The notes below the pieces were generated by a model. The model was not told the origin of the DNA. It was given only the letters and a program-made list of their open reading frames with translations, and searched no databases. From SZAS-103 sp964640525 (GTDB taxonomy: Bacteria > Pseudomonadota > Gammaproteobacteria > Xanthomonadales > Xanthomonadaceae): 64,000 nucleotides of DNA. Position 1 is the stretch's first letter. Every line of letters starts with the position of its first letter. Below are positions 8,834 to 18,249 of this stretch, piece by piece. The stretch spans positions 1-64,000 of the forward strand of contig CAZXGS010000005.1 of NCBI GenBank assembly GCA_964640525.1. Reading direction: 5' to 3'. Position numbers and translations under genes: made by a program.

Positions 8834-9136
8834 TCAGAGCTCGGGCTGGGCCAGCTCTTCCTCGTCCGGCACATGGGCCTGGATCGAGTGGCGGCGGTTC
8901 TGGACTTTGCCGACGTGGGCCAACGCGTCCTCCCGCTCGACGCGGTGGTGCCTGGATTTGTGGTTGCTTGCAATGGCGCGGCTGGCGGCGTGGCGGGCTG
9001 CCGTGCGATGGCTCTTGCCGGCGTGGGACGTCGCATGGGACGTCGTGTGCGAGGTGGCGTGGTGGCGGCCCTGGGCAAGGGCGATGGGGGTTGCGATGAC
9101 ACTGGCGATCGACAAGGCGAGCATCAGTCGGCGCAT
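8834..9136 (-). CDS. Small exported His/Ser/Arg-rich protein, 100 residues
   Basis: A signal peptide (MRRLMLALSIASVIATPIALAQG) precedes a low-complexity mature chain dominated by His, Ser, Ala, Arg and Thr (HHATSHTTSHATSHAGKSH). It then turns acidic at the end (PDEEELAQPEL). AAAGGAG lies nine bases before the ATG. No domain is recognised. The His clusters suggest metal or anion binding in the periplasm, but this is inference from composition only. An A+T-rich block at 9255-9300 upstream is the likely promoter area. Confidence 0.65.
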   Translation of the reverse strand: MRRLMLALSIASVIATPIALAQGRHHATSHTTSHATSHAGKSHRTAARHAASRAIASNHKSRHHRVEREDALAHVGKVQNRRHSIQAHVPDEEELAQPEL

Positions 9137-9863
9137 GCGGAAGGTCTCCTTTGCGGTGGCGCTGTTGCGGGTCCTGGAGGGGAATCGAAGGCGGCGGGAA
9201 GAGCCTGCAGCCCTCGGGCGACGGCGTACCTTCGCCACCCTACACGGAACCGAACCTGAATGGAAATTCAGGCTTAATGTTTTTTTAATTGCAAAAACAG
9301 AAACTTAATCTCCTGCAAGGAAGGCTGTCTGTTCAGAATGAGCACGTGCCGCGGTCCTTGGGCCATCCCCGGCAAGCCGGAACGAGGCGTTCGGCAAGGC
9401 CGGGCGACGCATGCCCTGGCGACTTGCCGCTGCCTTTCCCCTTGCTTTCCTGGCGTTGACTCCGGTGATGGCGGGCGTCGGCCGATCCGGCAAATGCGGA
9501 CATGCGCCGCTGTCCTTTCGTCATCCCGGCGCAAGCCGGGACCCATTTCGACCTTTCGCGACGGAGCGCCGAAAAGCAAGATGGATCCCGATTTGCGCCG
9601 GGATGACGATACCGAGGACCACGACGACGCGTTTCCGCATTTCCCATCGGGACCGCACTCCCACCGGGAGGGACGCGGGCGGAAGCTTGCAGCCCATGGA
9701 TGCCGTGGACTCCCTGGACCCACAGGCATCCGCAGACTTCCCTCCTCCGGCGCGACGCGCCACCTGCTCCCGGCGGGAGCAGGGAATGAACGTTGCCCAG
9801 ACGCAACTTTCGCCATCCCTGCCGGTATGCCATGCTCGCCGCTTCCCCTCGCACCGCCCGCGC
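9137..9863. other. Long spacer before parE with repeats and an A+T-rich block
   Basis: No convincing gene is present in 727 bases. 9255-9290 is markedly A+T-rich and holds a 6-bp hairpin (CCTGAA/TTCAGG) followed by seven Ts on the plus strand. 9517-9610 is a pair of dispersed GGATCCCGGC-type elements. The parE frame stays open back to 9411 and begins with a signal-peptide-like MPWRLAAAFPLAFLAL, which I judge a chance extension because ParE homologues start at the downstream MSSRYNAADIEVLSG. Confidence 0.6.
9517..9610. repeat. Dispersed inverted repeat pair
   Basis: Left arm cgtcatcccggcgcaagccg and right arm gatttgcgccgggatgacga face each other across about 50 bases. It is the same family as the element between pyrG and kdsA and shows the same head-to-head layout. 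Confidence 0.75.
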
Positions 9864-11756
9864 ATGAGCAGTCGCTACAACGCCGCCGACATCGAAGTCC
9901 TGTCTGGCCTGGAACCCGTCAAGCGGCGGCCAGGCATGTACACCGACACCACCCGCCCCAACCACCTCGCGCAGGAAGTCATCGACAACGCGGTGGACGA
10001 GGCACTGGCCGGACACGCGAGCGCGATCGAGGTCACGATGTTCGCCGATGGCAGTTGCGAGGTCACCGACGACGGCCGCGGCATGCCGGTGGACATCCAT
10101 CCCGAGGAGAAGATCCCCGGCGTCGAGTTGATCCTCACCCGCCTGCACGCCGGCGGAAAGTTCAACAACCGCAACTACAACTTCTCCGGCGGCCTTCACG
10201 GGGTGGGCGTGAGCGTGGTCAATGCGCTGTCGGGCAAGCTCGAAGTGGTCATCAAGCGCGAGGGATCGGAGTACGCGCAGACCTACGTCGGCGGCGACCC
10301 CGCCACCAAGCTCAAGCCCGTCGGCACGGTCGGGAAGAAGAACACCGGCACCCGCCTGCGCTTCTGGCCCGACCCGACGTATTTCGACACCCCGAGGTTC
10401 GCGCTCAAGCCGCTCAAGCACCTGCTGCGCGCCAAGGCCGTGCTCTGCCCCGGCCTGACCGTACGCCTGTTCGACGAGGTCAGCGGGGAAAGGGTGGAAT
10501 GGCACTACGCCGACGGCCTGCGCGATTACCTGCAAGGCGAACTGCGTGGCCGCACCTGCCTGCCCGCCGAGCTGTTCCACGGCAGCCTGACGCGCACTTC
10601 GGAAATCGTGGACTGGGTGGCCTGCTGGCTGCCCGACGGCGACGAGTCGGTGCAGGAGAGCTACGTCAACCTGATTCCGACCGCGCAGGGCGGCACCCAC
10701 GTCAACGGCCTGCGCACCGGCCTGACCGAGGCCCTGCGCGAGTTCTGCGACGTTCGCAACCTGCTGCCGCGCGGGGTCAAGCTGGCGCCGGAGGACGTCT
10801 GGGATCGCGTCGCCTACGTGCTGTCGATCAAGCTGGCCGACCCGCAGTTCTCCGGCCAGACGAAGGAACGCCTGTCCTCGCGCCAGGCCGCCGCGTTCGT
10901 CGAGGGCGCCGCGCACGATGCCTTCGCGCTGTGGCTGCACCAGCACGTCGAGGCCGGCGAGGCAATCGCGCAATTGGCGATCGAGCGTGCGGCGGCGCGC
11001 CTGAAAACCGAGAAGCAGGTGGTGCGCAAGAAAGTGACCCAGGGCCCTGCCCTGCCCGGCAAGCTGGCCGACTGCATCTCGCAGGACCTTTCCCGCACCG
11101 AACTGTTCCTGGTCGAGGGCGACTCGGCCGGCGGCAGCGCGCGCCAGGCACGGGACAAGGACTTCCAGGCGATCCTGCCGCTGCGCGGCAAGATCCTCAA
11201 CACCTGGGAGGTGGAAAGCTCGGGCGTGCTGGCCTCCAACGAGGTCCACGACCTGGCGGTAGCGATCGGCTGCGATCCGGGACACGCGGCGATCGACGGC
11301 CTGCGTTACGGCAAGATCATCATCCTTGCCGACGCCGATTCCGACGGCCTGCACATCGCCACCTTGCTGTGCGCGCTGTTCCTGCGTCATTTCCCGGCGC
11401 TGGTGGCGGCCGGCCACGTGTTCGTGGCGATGCCGCCGCTGTTCCGCGTGGACGTGGGCAAGCAGGTGTTCTACGCCCTGGACGAGGAAGAAAAATCCCT
11501 GTTGCTGGAGCGCATCGAGCGGGAGAAGGTGCGCGGCGCGGTCAACGTCACCCGCTTCAAGGGCCTGGGCGAGATGAATCCGGCGCAGTTGCGCGAATCC
11601 ACCATCCACCCCGACACCCGCCGCCTGGTCCAGCTCACGGTGGACGACGGCGAGGCCACCCGCGCGCTGATGGACATGCTGCTGGCCAAGAAGCGCGCCG
11701 GCGAGCGCAAGTCCTGGCTGGAGACCAAGGGCGATCTGGCAGGCCTTGAAGTGTGA
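9864..11756 (+). CDS. parE: DNA topoisomerase IV subunit B
   Basis: ParE is the ATPase subunit of topoisomerase IV, which decatenates daughter chromosomes together with ParC. The GHKL motifs are EVIDNAVDEALAG, DDGRGMPVD and GGLHGVGVSVVNALS. The Toprim metal site is EGDSAGGSARQARDKDF and DADSDGLHIATLL, a form typical of ParE and not of GyrB. The C-terminus KGLGEMNPAQLRESTIHPDTRR is conserved. At 630 residues it has the expected length. The ATG at 9864 is chosen by homology; earlier in-frame starts fall in repeat DNA. parC is not in the window. Confidence 0.96.
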   Translation: MSSRYNAADIEVLSGLEPVKRRPGMYTDTTRPNHLAQEVIDNAVDEALAGHASAIEVTMFADGSCEVTDDGRGMPVDIHPEEKIPGVELILTRLHAGGKFNNRNYNFSGGLHGVGVSVVNALSGKLEVVIKREGSEYAQTYVGGDPATKLKPVGTVGKKNTGTRLRFWPDPTYFDTPRFALKPLKHLLRAKAVLCPGLTVRLFDEVSGERVEWHYADGLRDYLQGELRGRTCLPAELFHGSLTRTSEIVDWVACWLPDGDESVQESYVNLIPTAQGGTHVNGLRTGLTEALREFCDVRNLLPRGVKLAPEDVWDRVAYVLSIKLADPQFSGQTKERLSSRQAAAFVEGAAHDAFALWLHQHVEAGEAIAQLAIERAAARLKTEKQVVRKKVTQGPALPGKLADCISQDLSRTELFLVEGDSAGGSARQARDKDFQAILPLRGKILNTWEVESSGVLASNEVHDLAVAIGCDPGHAAIDGLRYGKIIILADADSDGLHIATLLCALFLRHFPALVAAGHVFVAMPPLFRVDVGKQVFYALDEEEKSLLLERIEREKVRGAVNVTRFKGLGEMNPAQLRESTIHPDTRRLVQLTVDDGEATRALMDMLLAKKRAGERKSWLETKGDLAGLEV

Positions 11757-11859
11757 ACGGCATCGATCCGGCGGCGGCACGCGCATGCAACGATCCGTTC
11801 CGGCAGCCGACATGCCTGTCTGGCCTGCGCTCGGGTTCGCAATGCGATTCAATACACCG

Positions 11860-13131
11860 ATGACTCCGCCTACCGCCGCGCCCTCCGTCGAAGACGCACC
11901 CGTCTCGCCCCTGCAGCCACCCAATCCGGAGCCTTCGGTGGTGGCCAGCGCGACCGGCGCAGCGATGCCTGTCCTGCTCACGCTCAGCTTCTGCCATTTC
12001 CTCAACGACCTGATCCAGTCGCTACTGCCGGCGATCTATCCGCTGCTCAAGGACAACTTCGCCCTCAGCTTCGCCCAGGTCGGCCTGATCACCCTTACCT
12101 TCCAGTGCACCGCCTCGCTGCTGCAGCCGCTGGTGGGCATCTACACCGACCGCCATCCCCGGCCGTTTTCGCTGGCGGTCGGGATGGGCTTCACGCTGAC
12201 CGGGCTGCTGTTGCTCTCGCACGCGCCGAACTTCCCGGTGCTGCTGCTGGCGGCGGCGCTGGTGGGTTCGGGTTCGTCGGTGTTCCACCCCGAATCCTCG
12301 CGGGTGGCGCGGATGGCCTCGGGCGGACAGCATGGGCTGGCGCAATCCATCTTCCAGGTCGGCGGCAATCTGGGCTCCTCCTGCGGACCGCTGCTGGCCG
12401 CCTTCATCGTGATGCCGCGCGGCCAGACCAGTGTGGCCTGGTTCGCCATCGCCGCGCTGATCGCCATCACCCTGCTCACCCGCATCGGCCGCTGGTACCG
12501 CATCCACCTGCCGGCGCACCGCAAGGCCGCCAAGGCCACCCGCACCCAGACAGCCGTGCCAAGGAGCACGGTCGTGCGCGCGATGGCGATCCTGATCGCG
12601 CTGCTGTTTTCCAAGTATTTCTACCTCGCCAGCCTGTCGAGTTACTACATCTTCTACCTGATGGAGCGCTTCCACCTCGACGCCCGCGCGGCGCAGGTGC
12701 ACCTGTTCGTGTTCCTCGGCGCGGTCGCCGCCGGCACGCTGGCCGGCGGCCCGATCGGCGACCGCATCGGCCGCCGGCTGGTGATCTGGGTCTCGATCCT
12801 GGGCGTGCTGCCGTTCAGCCTGCTGCTGCCGCACGCCAACCTGTTCTGGACCACGGTGCTGACCGTAGTCATCGGCCTGATCATCGCCTCGGCCTTCCCG
12901 GCGATCGTGGTGTATGCGCAGGAACTGCTGCCCGGGCGCACCGGCGTGGTCTCGGGCATCTTCTACGGTTTTTCCTTCGGCCTGGGTGGGCTTGGCGCCG
13001 CGCTGCTTGGCGTGCTGGCCGATCGCATCGGGATCGAGGCGGTGTATGCCATCTGCGCGTTCCTGCCGGCGATCGGCCTGCTGGCGTGGAAGCTGCCGAA
13101 GGTCGAGACGCCGCAAGCCGCGACCGGCTGA
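11860..13131 (+). CDS. fsr: Fsr-type MFS exporter (fosmidomycin-resistance family)
   Basis: This is a twelve-helix major facilitator exporter. Segments closely follow E. coli Fsr: FLNDLIQSLLPAIYPLLK, the long GSSVFHPESSRVARMASGG stretch, AQSIFQVGGNLGSS, FSKYFYLASLSSYY, GGPIGDRIGRR and VYAQELLPGRTGVVSG. Fsr expels fosmidomycin in E. coli; the natural substrate here is unknown. About 420 residues fits the family. Several in-frame ATGs lie between 11746 and 11860. I chose the last because the earlier ones overlap parE or give an unusually long Pro/Ala-rich cytoplasmic lead. No good ribosome site distinguishes them. Confidence 0.88.
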   Translation: MTPPTAAPSVEDAPVSPLQPPNPEPSVVASATGAAMPVLLTLSFCHFLNDLIQSLLPAIYPLLKDNFALSFAQVGLITLTFQCTASLLQPLVGIYTDRHPRPFSLAVGMGFTLTGLLLLSHAPNFPVLLLAAALVGSGSSVFHPESSRVARMASGGQHGLAQSIFQVGGNLGSSCGPLLAAFIVMPRGQTSVAWFAIAALIAITLLTRIGRWYRIHLPAHRKAAKATRTQTAVPRSTVVRAMAILIALLFSKYFYLASLSSYYIFYLMERFHLDARAAQVHLFVFLGAVAAGTLAGGPIGDRIGRRLVIWVSILGVLPFSLLLPHANLFWTTVLTVVIGLIIASAFPAIVVYAQELLPGRTGVVSGIFYGFSFGLGGLGAALLGVLADRIGIEAVYAICAFLPAIGLLAWKLPKVETPQAATG

Positions 13132-13306
13132 CCGTCTCCGCCCCGACCCGACCCGGCGCGCAGGTGAGGCCACGCGGCCCGCGCACACCGCTGCGAGGTC
13201 GATCCTCACGCTACCGCCGGCGCATGCGGATTGGACCCGTCCCGCCACGGGTGCGAGCAGGTTTTGCCCATGGCATCGTCGCCCGCATTCCAACGAGGCG
13301 ACACCC

Positions 13307-14116
13307 ATGACCCTCCTGCGCCTGGCGATCCCCTTCCTCGCCGCACTCCTGACCCTGCTGCCCTGGCCCGCGGCGGCAACGACCAGCGTTCGCGTGCTGG
13401 AGACGTGGCCGGCAGGCCCTCACGTGCAACTGGCGACCAACCAGAATTTCTACCTGCGCCTGGCCTACGACAGCGACACCCCGATCCACATCTGGGCACG
13501 GCCCTATTACCAGGGCCGGCCCGTGGACGCCGGCAGCAATCCCTCGCGGGTGTACCAGGGGCAAGGCGAGGCGATCGGCTGGTTCTTCCCGATGGCCACC
13601 GGCGCGCGGGTGGACGAGGTGCGCATCAGCGCCGGCGACGGCCGCGTGGCACACACACCGGTGGTCGCGGTGGCCCGCGTGGAGGTGACCTCCGCCTTGC
13701 AGGCACCCGCCGCCGTTACACCGCCGGAATGGGTGACCACGCTGCTGGCGGCCGACGCCAGCGCGCAGCGCGCCGAAGCCCGCAGGGCCATGGACACGCC
13801 GACTTCCCCCGGCGACTTCCTGTTGATCCAGGGGTTTGGTCTGGCAGTGCTCACCACCTTCCTGGCCTCGATCGCCTTCCCGGCCTGGGGGCTATGGAAG
13901 TGGCGCGGGCCGTGGCGCGTCGCCGCGGTGTTGCCCGCCGTGCCGATCGCCTTGACCATCGCACGCATCATCGTCGACACCGGCCGCGACCCGACCTCGC
14001 ACAATCTGTGGCCGTTCGAGATCCTGATGGTCGGCGGGCCGTGCGTGGCGATCATGCTGCTGCTCGGCTTGACGCACCGCGTGTTTGCGCAGCGCGACGA
14101 ACACCGGAAGGCGTGA
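13307..14116 (+). CDS. Membrane protein with signal peptide and C-terminal helices, function unknown
   Basis: This 269-residue protein has a cleavable-looking signal (TLLRLAIPFLAALLTLLPWPAAA). A probable extracytoplasmic domain of about 150 residues follows (VLETWPAGPHVQLATNQNFYLRL). Three hydrophobic segments lie near residues 175-260, before a charged end. I do not recognise a family. The layout, an exported beta-rich-looking domain anchored by C-terminal helices, suggests a surface or envelope role. It stands alone on the plus strand between the Fsr exporter and a sensor kinase. Confidence 0.75.
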   Translation: MTLLRLAIPFLAALLTLLPWPAAATTSVRVLETWPAGPHVQLATNQNFYLRLAYDSDTPIHIWARPYYQGRPVDAGSNPSRVYQGQGEAIGWFFPMATGARVDEVRISAGDGRVAHTPVVAVARVEVTSALQAPAAVTPPEWVTTLLAADASAQRAEARRAMDTPTSPGDFLLIQGFGLAVLTTFLASIAFPAWGLWKWRGPWRVAAVLPAVPIALTIARIIVDTGRDPTSHNLWPFEILMVGGPCVAIMLLLGLTHRVFAQRDEHRKA

Positions 14117-14219
14117 CATGCCGTACACCAGCGTACGCGGCGTCGAATCGCCTCGACATCGACCCTGACCGCATGTTTCCCGGCTAGACTCGGGCCTCGC
14201 CTCCGCAATCGGAGACACG

Positions 14220-17200
14220 ATGCCAAGGCCGCGAACAAGCCGATCGCCAGACACGCTGCGTCGGTTCGCGGCCTGGCTTGCCGCGGCTGCGTGCGTGCTG
14301 GCGAGCGCAGCGGCGCTGGCGCTGGATCCGGGCAAGGCCTTCGAGCATTACGTCAGCAACAGTTGGTCGATCCAGGACGGCTTGCCGCAGATCAGCGCCA
14401 TGGCCATCGCGCAGGATCGCACGGGCTACATCTGGGTCGGCACGCAGTCCGGGCTGGCGCGCTTCGACGGCGTGCGCTTCACCACCTACACACCGGACGT
14501 GGTGCCGGCCCTGCCAGGGATCTATGTGCGCGCCTTGCTGGCCGGACGCGATGGCCGGCTGTGGATCGGCACCTACAAGGGCCTGGCGGTGCTCGATCAT
14601 GGCCGCTTCCGCGCGGTACCTGCCTTCGACGCGTCCGGACGCCTCGCTCCCGACATCACCGCGCTGGCGCAGGCCACGGACGGAACGGTGTATGTGGCCA
14701 GCAGCGAGGGCGTGTTCCGCGTCGATGGCGAACGCCTCGTCGCGGTGCCCCACGCGCCGCGACCGGCGTTCGGCCTGCTGGCACGCGCCGACGGCCTGTG
14801 GGTCGGCGGCACCGGGAGCGTGGTGCGCCTCCACGGTGGGGATGCCATCGCGATGCCGCTGCCGGTCGCCGATCGCGGCGCGGCGGTCAGCCACATCGCG
14901 CAGGCACAAGGCCGCCTGTGGGCCGGCACCACGCAGGGCTTGTTCGTGCGGGATGGCCAGGGCTGGGCGCGGTTCGACGATCCGGTGCTGTCCAGCGCGC
15001 CGATCACCAGCATCCTGCGCGATCGCGACGACAACCTGTGGGTGAGCTCGAACTACGGCGTGGCGCGCCTGCGCGAGGCACGCGTGGTCGAGCGCATCGA
15101 CGGCAAGCAGCGGCGCACCGCCCGCAGCGTGATCAGCACGTTCGAGGACCGCGAGGGCAACCTCTGGTTTGGCAGCCAGTTCGAGGGCCTGACCCGGCTC
15201 TGGAACGGCTGGACGCGCCGTTACAGCACCGACCGCGGCCTCAACGACGCGATCGTGTGGTCGCTGGCACGCGGGCCCGACGGCAAATTGTGGATCGGCG
15301 GCAACGACGGCCTGAGCCTGTTCGACGGCCAGCGTTTCACCTCGATGGCACCGGGCAGCGCGCTGCCGCACCCGCAGGCCTATTCCTTGCTCGCCGAGGC
15401 CGGGCAGGTGTGGATCGGGACGCGGCGTGGGGTGGCGCTCTGGCGTGACGGACAGATCCAGACACCCGCCCTTTACGCGCCCATGGCCGGCGCACAGATC
15501 GGCGGCATCCTGCGCCGACCCGACGGCGACCTGTGGTTCGTGACCACCGCCGGCCTGTTCGTCCAGCACGGCAACGCGTTGCGCCGGTACGCGCAGGCCG
15601 ACGGGCTCGGCGACGCACGCCTGCGCACGGTTTTCGTGACCCGAGACAACCGCATCCTGGTGGGCACCCAGGGCGGACTGTTCGAGATGCACGGATCTCG
15701 CTTCGCACGGGTCGCGGGCTTTCCGACCGGCATCGACGTCACCACGATCGGCGAGCTGCCATCCGGAACGCTGCTGATCGGCGTGCTTTCCGAATCGATC
15801 TGGGTCGACGACGGTCGCGGCTGGAAGAACATCGACCAAGCCCATGGCCTGCCGGGCAACGCGCCGTTCTTCCAGACCATCGACGACCGCGGCTTTGCCT
15901 GGATCGCCGGGATCCGCGGCGTCGAGCGCGTCCCGATCGCCGACCTCGAGGCTTTCGCGCGCGGCCAGATCGACAGGGTCCACGGCGAGATGCTGCTCAA
16001 CGAACGCGGCGACCGCAACGCCGGCCAACAGGGGTTCTGCTGCAATGGCGCCGGACTGTCCAAGGGCTTCATCGAAAACCACGTGCTGTGGCTGCCCTCG
16101 CGCGATGGCGTGGTCGCCCTGGACACCCACGGCATCGTCAAGAACGCCATCGCGCCCGACGTGGTGATCCAGCGCGTGCGCTACCTCGATGCCTGGCATT
16201 CCATTTCCGAAGCGGCAGAGCACGCCGCACTGGAACCGCAGGCGCGGGACGTCGCCTTCGACTTCACCGCGCCGAGCTTCCAGGACCCCCGCAGCATCCT
16301 GATCCACTACCGTCTGCTCGGCTACGATCGCGGCTGGCGCGACCTGGAAGACGTCACCCGCCGCAGCGTCAACTACACCAACCTGCCGCCGGGCGAATAC
16401 ACGTTCGAAGTCCGCGCCAGCAACAACGCGGGGGTCTGGAACCCGGGCATGGCACGCTTCACCTTCACCATCCGGCCGTGGTTCCACGAGACGATCTGGT
16501 TCTACCTGCTGCTCGGCCTCGTGCTGGCCGCGGCGATCTTTGCCGGCTACCTGCGCCAGAAGCGCGTCCACGCCGTGCAGCGCGACGCCCTGGAACAACA
16601 AGTGCGCGAACGCACCAGCGACCTCACCGCGACCCTGGACAAGCTGCGCAACACCCAGGACGAACTGGTGCGCAAGGAAAAACTCGCCTCCCTGGGCGGC
16701 CTGGTCGCCGGTATCGCCCACGAGATCAACACCCCGCTGGGCATCTGCGTGACCACGGCCAGCTATCTGCAGGGCGAACTGCAGCAGTGGCGGGAATGGA
16801 TGCAGCAAGGTGCGCTGGACGAACGGCGCTTGCGCGAGATTTTCGACCAGCTCGACGAAGCCACGCGCCTGCTGGAGACCAACACCCGCCGTGGCGCCGA
16901 ACTGGTGCGCTCGTTCAAGCAGGTCGCGGTGGACCAGACGTCCGGCCAACTGCGCGAGTTCGACCTCGCCGGCTACATCCAGGAGATCGTGGCCTCGCTC
17001 AAGCCGACCCTGGCACGCGCGCCGTGCAAGGTCGAACTGGACTGCACGCCAGGCATCCGCATGCACAGCCATCCCGGTGCGCTGTCACAGGTCATCACCA
17101 ACCTGATCGGAAACGCGGTCCTGCACGCCTTCGAGGGTCGCAGCAACGGCACCCTTCGCATCGAGGGGCGATTGGAAGCGCCAGACGCCAGCACGCTGGC

Positions 17201-17465
17201 CAAAGGCCTGCTCGCATCGGCAGGGCACGTCCTGCTGGTCATCGCCGACGACGGCATCGGCATGTCCGCGACCGACCTCAAGCACTACTTCGATCCGTTC
17301 TACACCACCAAGCGCGGCGTGGGCGGCACCGGCCTTGGCGCGCACATCGTGTACAGCCAGGTCACCAGCGTGCTGGGCGGCACGATCAAGGTCGTCAGCA
17401 AACCCGGGGCGGGGACGCAGGTGGCGATACGGTTGCCGCTCGTCGTCGGGACGGCGCCAGGCTGA
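14220..17465 (+). CDS. Periplasmic beta-propeller (Reg_prop/Y_Y_Y) sensor histidine kinase
   Basis: The 1081-residue hybrid-type sensor has a signal peptide (to about 35). About twelve propeller blades follow, with the repeated pattern GYIWVGTQSGLARFDG, LWIGTYKGLAVL and LWFGSQFEGLTRLW to about 640. A Y_Y_Y domain spans about 690-755, with one transmembrane helix near 760-780. A short coiled coil and HisKA come next, with the phospho-acceptor His in AGIAHEINTPLG near 833. The HATPase domain has N box NLIGNAVLHAF and the G boxes DDGIGM and GTGLGAHIV. No receiver domain is fused and no response regulator is adjacent, so the partner lies elsewhere. The ligand is unknown. A repeat element starts two bases after the stop. 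Confidence 0.9.
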   Translation: MPRPRTSRSPDTLRRFAAWLAAAACVLASAAALALDPGKAFEHYVSNSWSIQDGLPQISAMAIAQDRTGYIWVGTQSGLARFDGVRFTTYTPDVVPALPGIYVRALLAGRDGRLWIGTYKGLAVLDHGRFRAVPAFDASGRLAPDITALAQATDGTVYVASSEGVFRVDGERLVAVPHAPRPAFGLLARADGLWVGGTGSVVRLHGGDAIAMPLPVADRGAAVSHIAQAQGRLWAGTTQGLFVRDGQGWARFDDPVLSSAPITSILRDRDDNLWVSSNYGVARLREARVVERIDGKQRRTARSVISTFEDREGNLWFGSQFEGLTRLWNGWTRRYSTDRGLNDAIVWSLARGPDGKLWIGGNDGLSLFDGQRFTSMAPGSALPHPQAYSLLAEAGQVWIGTRRGVALWRDGQIQTPALYAPMAGAQIGGILRRPDGDLWFVTTAGLFVQHGNALRRYAQADGLGDARLRTVFVTRDNRILVGTQGGLFEMHGSRFARVAGFPTGIDVTTIGELPSGTLLIGVLSESIWVDDGRGWKNIDQAHGLPGNAPFFQTIDDRGFAWIAGIRGVERVPIADLEAFARGQIDRVHGEMLLNERGDRNAGQQGFCCNGAGLSKGFIENHVLWLPSRDGVVALDTHGIVKNAIAPDVVIQRVRYLDAWHSISEAAEHAALEPQARDVAFDFTAPSFQDPRSILIHYRLLGYDRGWRDLEDVTRRSVNYTNLPPGEYTFEVRASNNAGVWNPGMARFTFTIRPWFHETIWFYLLLGLVLAAAIFAGYLRQKRVHAVQRDALEQQVRERTSDLTATLDKLRNTQDELVRKEKLASLGGLVAGIAHEINTPLGICVTTASYLQGELQQWREWMQQGALDERRLREIFDQLDEATRLLETNTRRGAELVRSFKQVAVDQTSGQLREFDLAGYIQEIVASLKPTLARAPCKVELDCTPGIRMHSHPGALSQVITNLIGNAVLHAFEGRSNGTLRIEGRLEAPDASTLAKGLLASAGHVLLVIADDGIGMSATDLKHYFDPFYTTKRGVGGTGLGAHIVYSQVTSVLGGTIKVVSKPGAGTQVAIRLPLVVGTAPG

Positions 17466-17466
17466 A

Positions 17467-17674
17467 GGGAACTTCGAAAAACCCCGTCATTGACCGGCTT
17501 CGCCGTTGTGAAGCGCTTCCGCGGTTTTCAACGGCGGAGCCGGTCAAGCGGGAAGTGCTTCACGACAGCGCGCAGCGCTGGTCATCCAGTGTCTTTCAAG
17601 CTATTGAAATACAAAGACCCTGGATCCCCGCCTGCGCGGGGATGACGAGCAAGAACCGGTCTTTCGAGGTTCCC
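17467..17674. mobile_element. Inverted-repeat-bounded element, copy 1 (208 bp)
   Basis: The ends are terminal inverted repeats, GGGAACTTCGAAAA at the left and CTTTCGAGGTTCCC at the right. The interior contains ccggcttcgccgttgtgaag, ccagtgtctttcaag and the dispersed ggatccccgcctgcgcgggg hairpin. The same ends and the same internal landmarks in the same order recur at 61782-61939 in inverted orientation. No coding capacity is seen. The structure fits a non-autonomous MITE-like element. It begins two bases after the kinase stop. Confidence 0.7.
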
Positions 17675-17682
17675 TGAAAGCG

Positions 17683-18123
17683 TCAGGGCGAACCAGGCGT
17701 CTTCGACACGGCCTCGTCGGCATTGCGCAGCGAGCGCAGGAACAAGCCGAGGCCGCCGAACGCGAGCACGAGGATCACGATCAGGTCGAAGGCGCTCATC
17801 CCGCGGAACTGGAAATGGATCGAGGCGATCACGCCGAAGATCAACGCCACCAGCGACCCGCAGGCGAGCACCCAGCCGATCGGGTTCCTGCTGTTGTAGA
17901 AAACGATGCCGACGCCGATCAGGAACGGAATCATGACCATGCCGCTGGTGACCGCGTACATCCCGCCGAACAGTGGCACCGCGTACAGCGGGTAGCCGAG
18001 CCCGAACCCCGAGTTCACCACGATGCTGTTGAGCAGCATGTAGAAGCCGCCGCACATCATCCCCAGGCCGAGGAAGAACTGGCCGACGCCACCGCTGGTA
18101 CCGCCCGCACCCTTGACGTCCAT
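17683..18123 (-). CDS. Four-helix membrane protein, function unknown
   Basis: This 146-residue protein has a short Gly-rich N-terminus (MDVKGAGGTSGGVG) and four hydrophobic segments: FFLGLGMMCGGFYMLLNSI, YAVTSGMVMIPFLIGVGIV, VLACGSLVALIFGVIASI and LIVILVLAFGGLGLFL. The tail is short and polar. Of three in-frame ATGs, this one has AAGGG three bases upstream. I recognise no family. It is the last gene before the inverted-repeat element, with convergent transcription from the sensor kinase. Confidence 0.7.
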   Translation of the reverse strand: MDVKGAGGTSGGVGQFFLGLGMMCGGFYMLLNSIVVNSGFGLGYPLYAVPLFGGMYAVTSGMVMIPFLIGVGIVFYNSRNPIGWVLACGSLVALIFGVIASIHFQFRGMSAFDLIVILVLAFGGLGLFLRSLRNADEAVSKTPGSP

Positions 18124-18249
18124 GAACCCTTGCATTCCGTTCGATGACGGCGGCAAGCATATCCCAATCACCCGGCACCCGGACGCGGGCATGACGCTGC
18201 CACGCCGGACATCGGCATGCCTGAACCCGACGCGTCCGGAGCGCCGCCG

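Noticed and set aside
9411..9863. N-terminal extension of parE starting with a signal-peptide-like sequence
   Set aside because: ParE is cytoplasmic and family members begin at the 9864 ATG; the extension crosses a dispersed repeat pair.
14184..17072. 962-codon minus-strand frame
   Set aside because: Antisense to the sensor kinase, with no domain in the translation.
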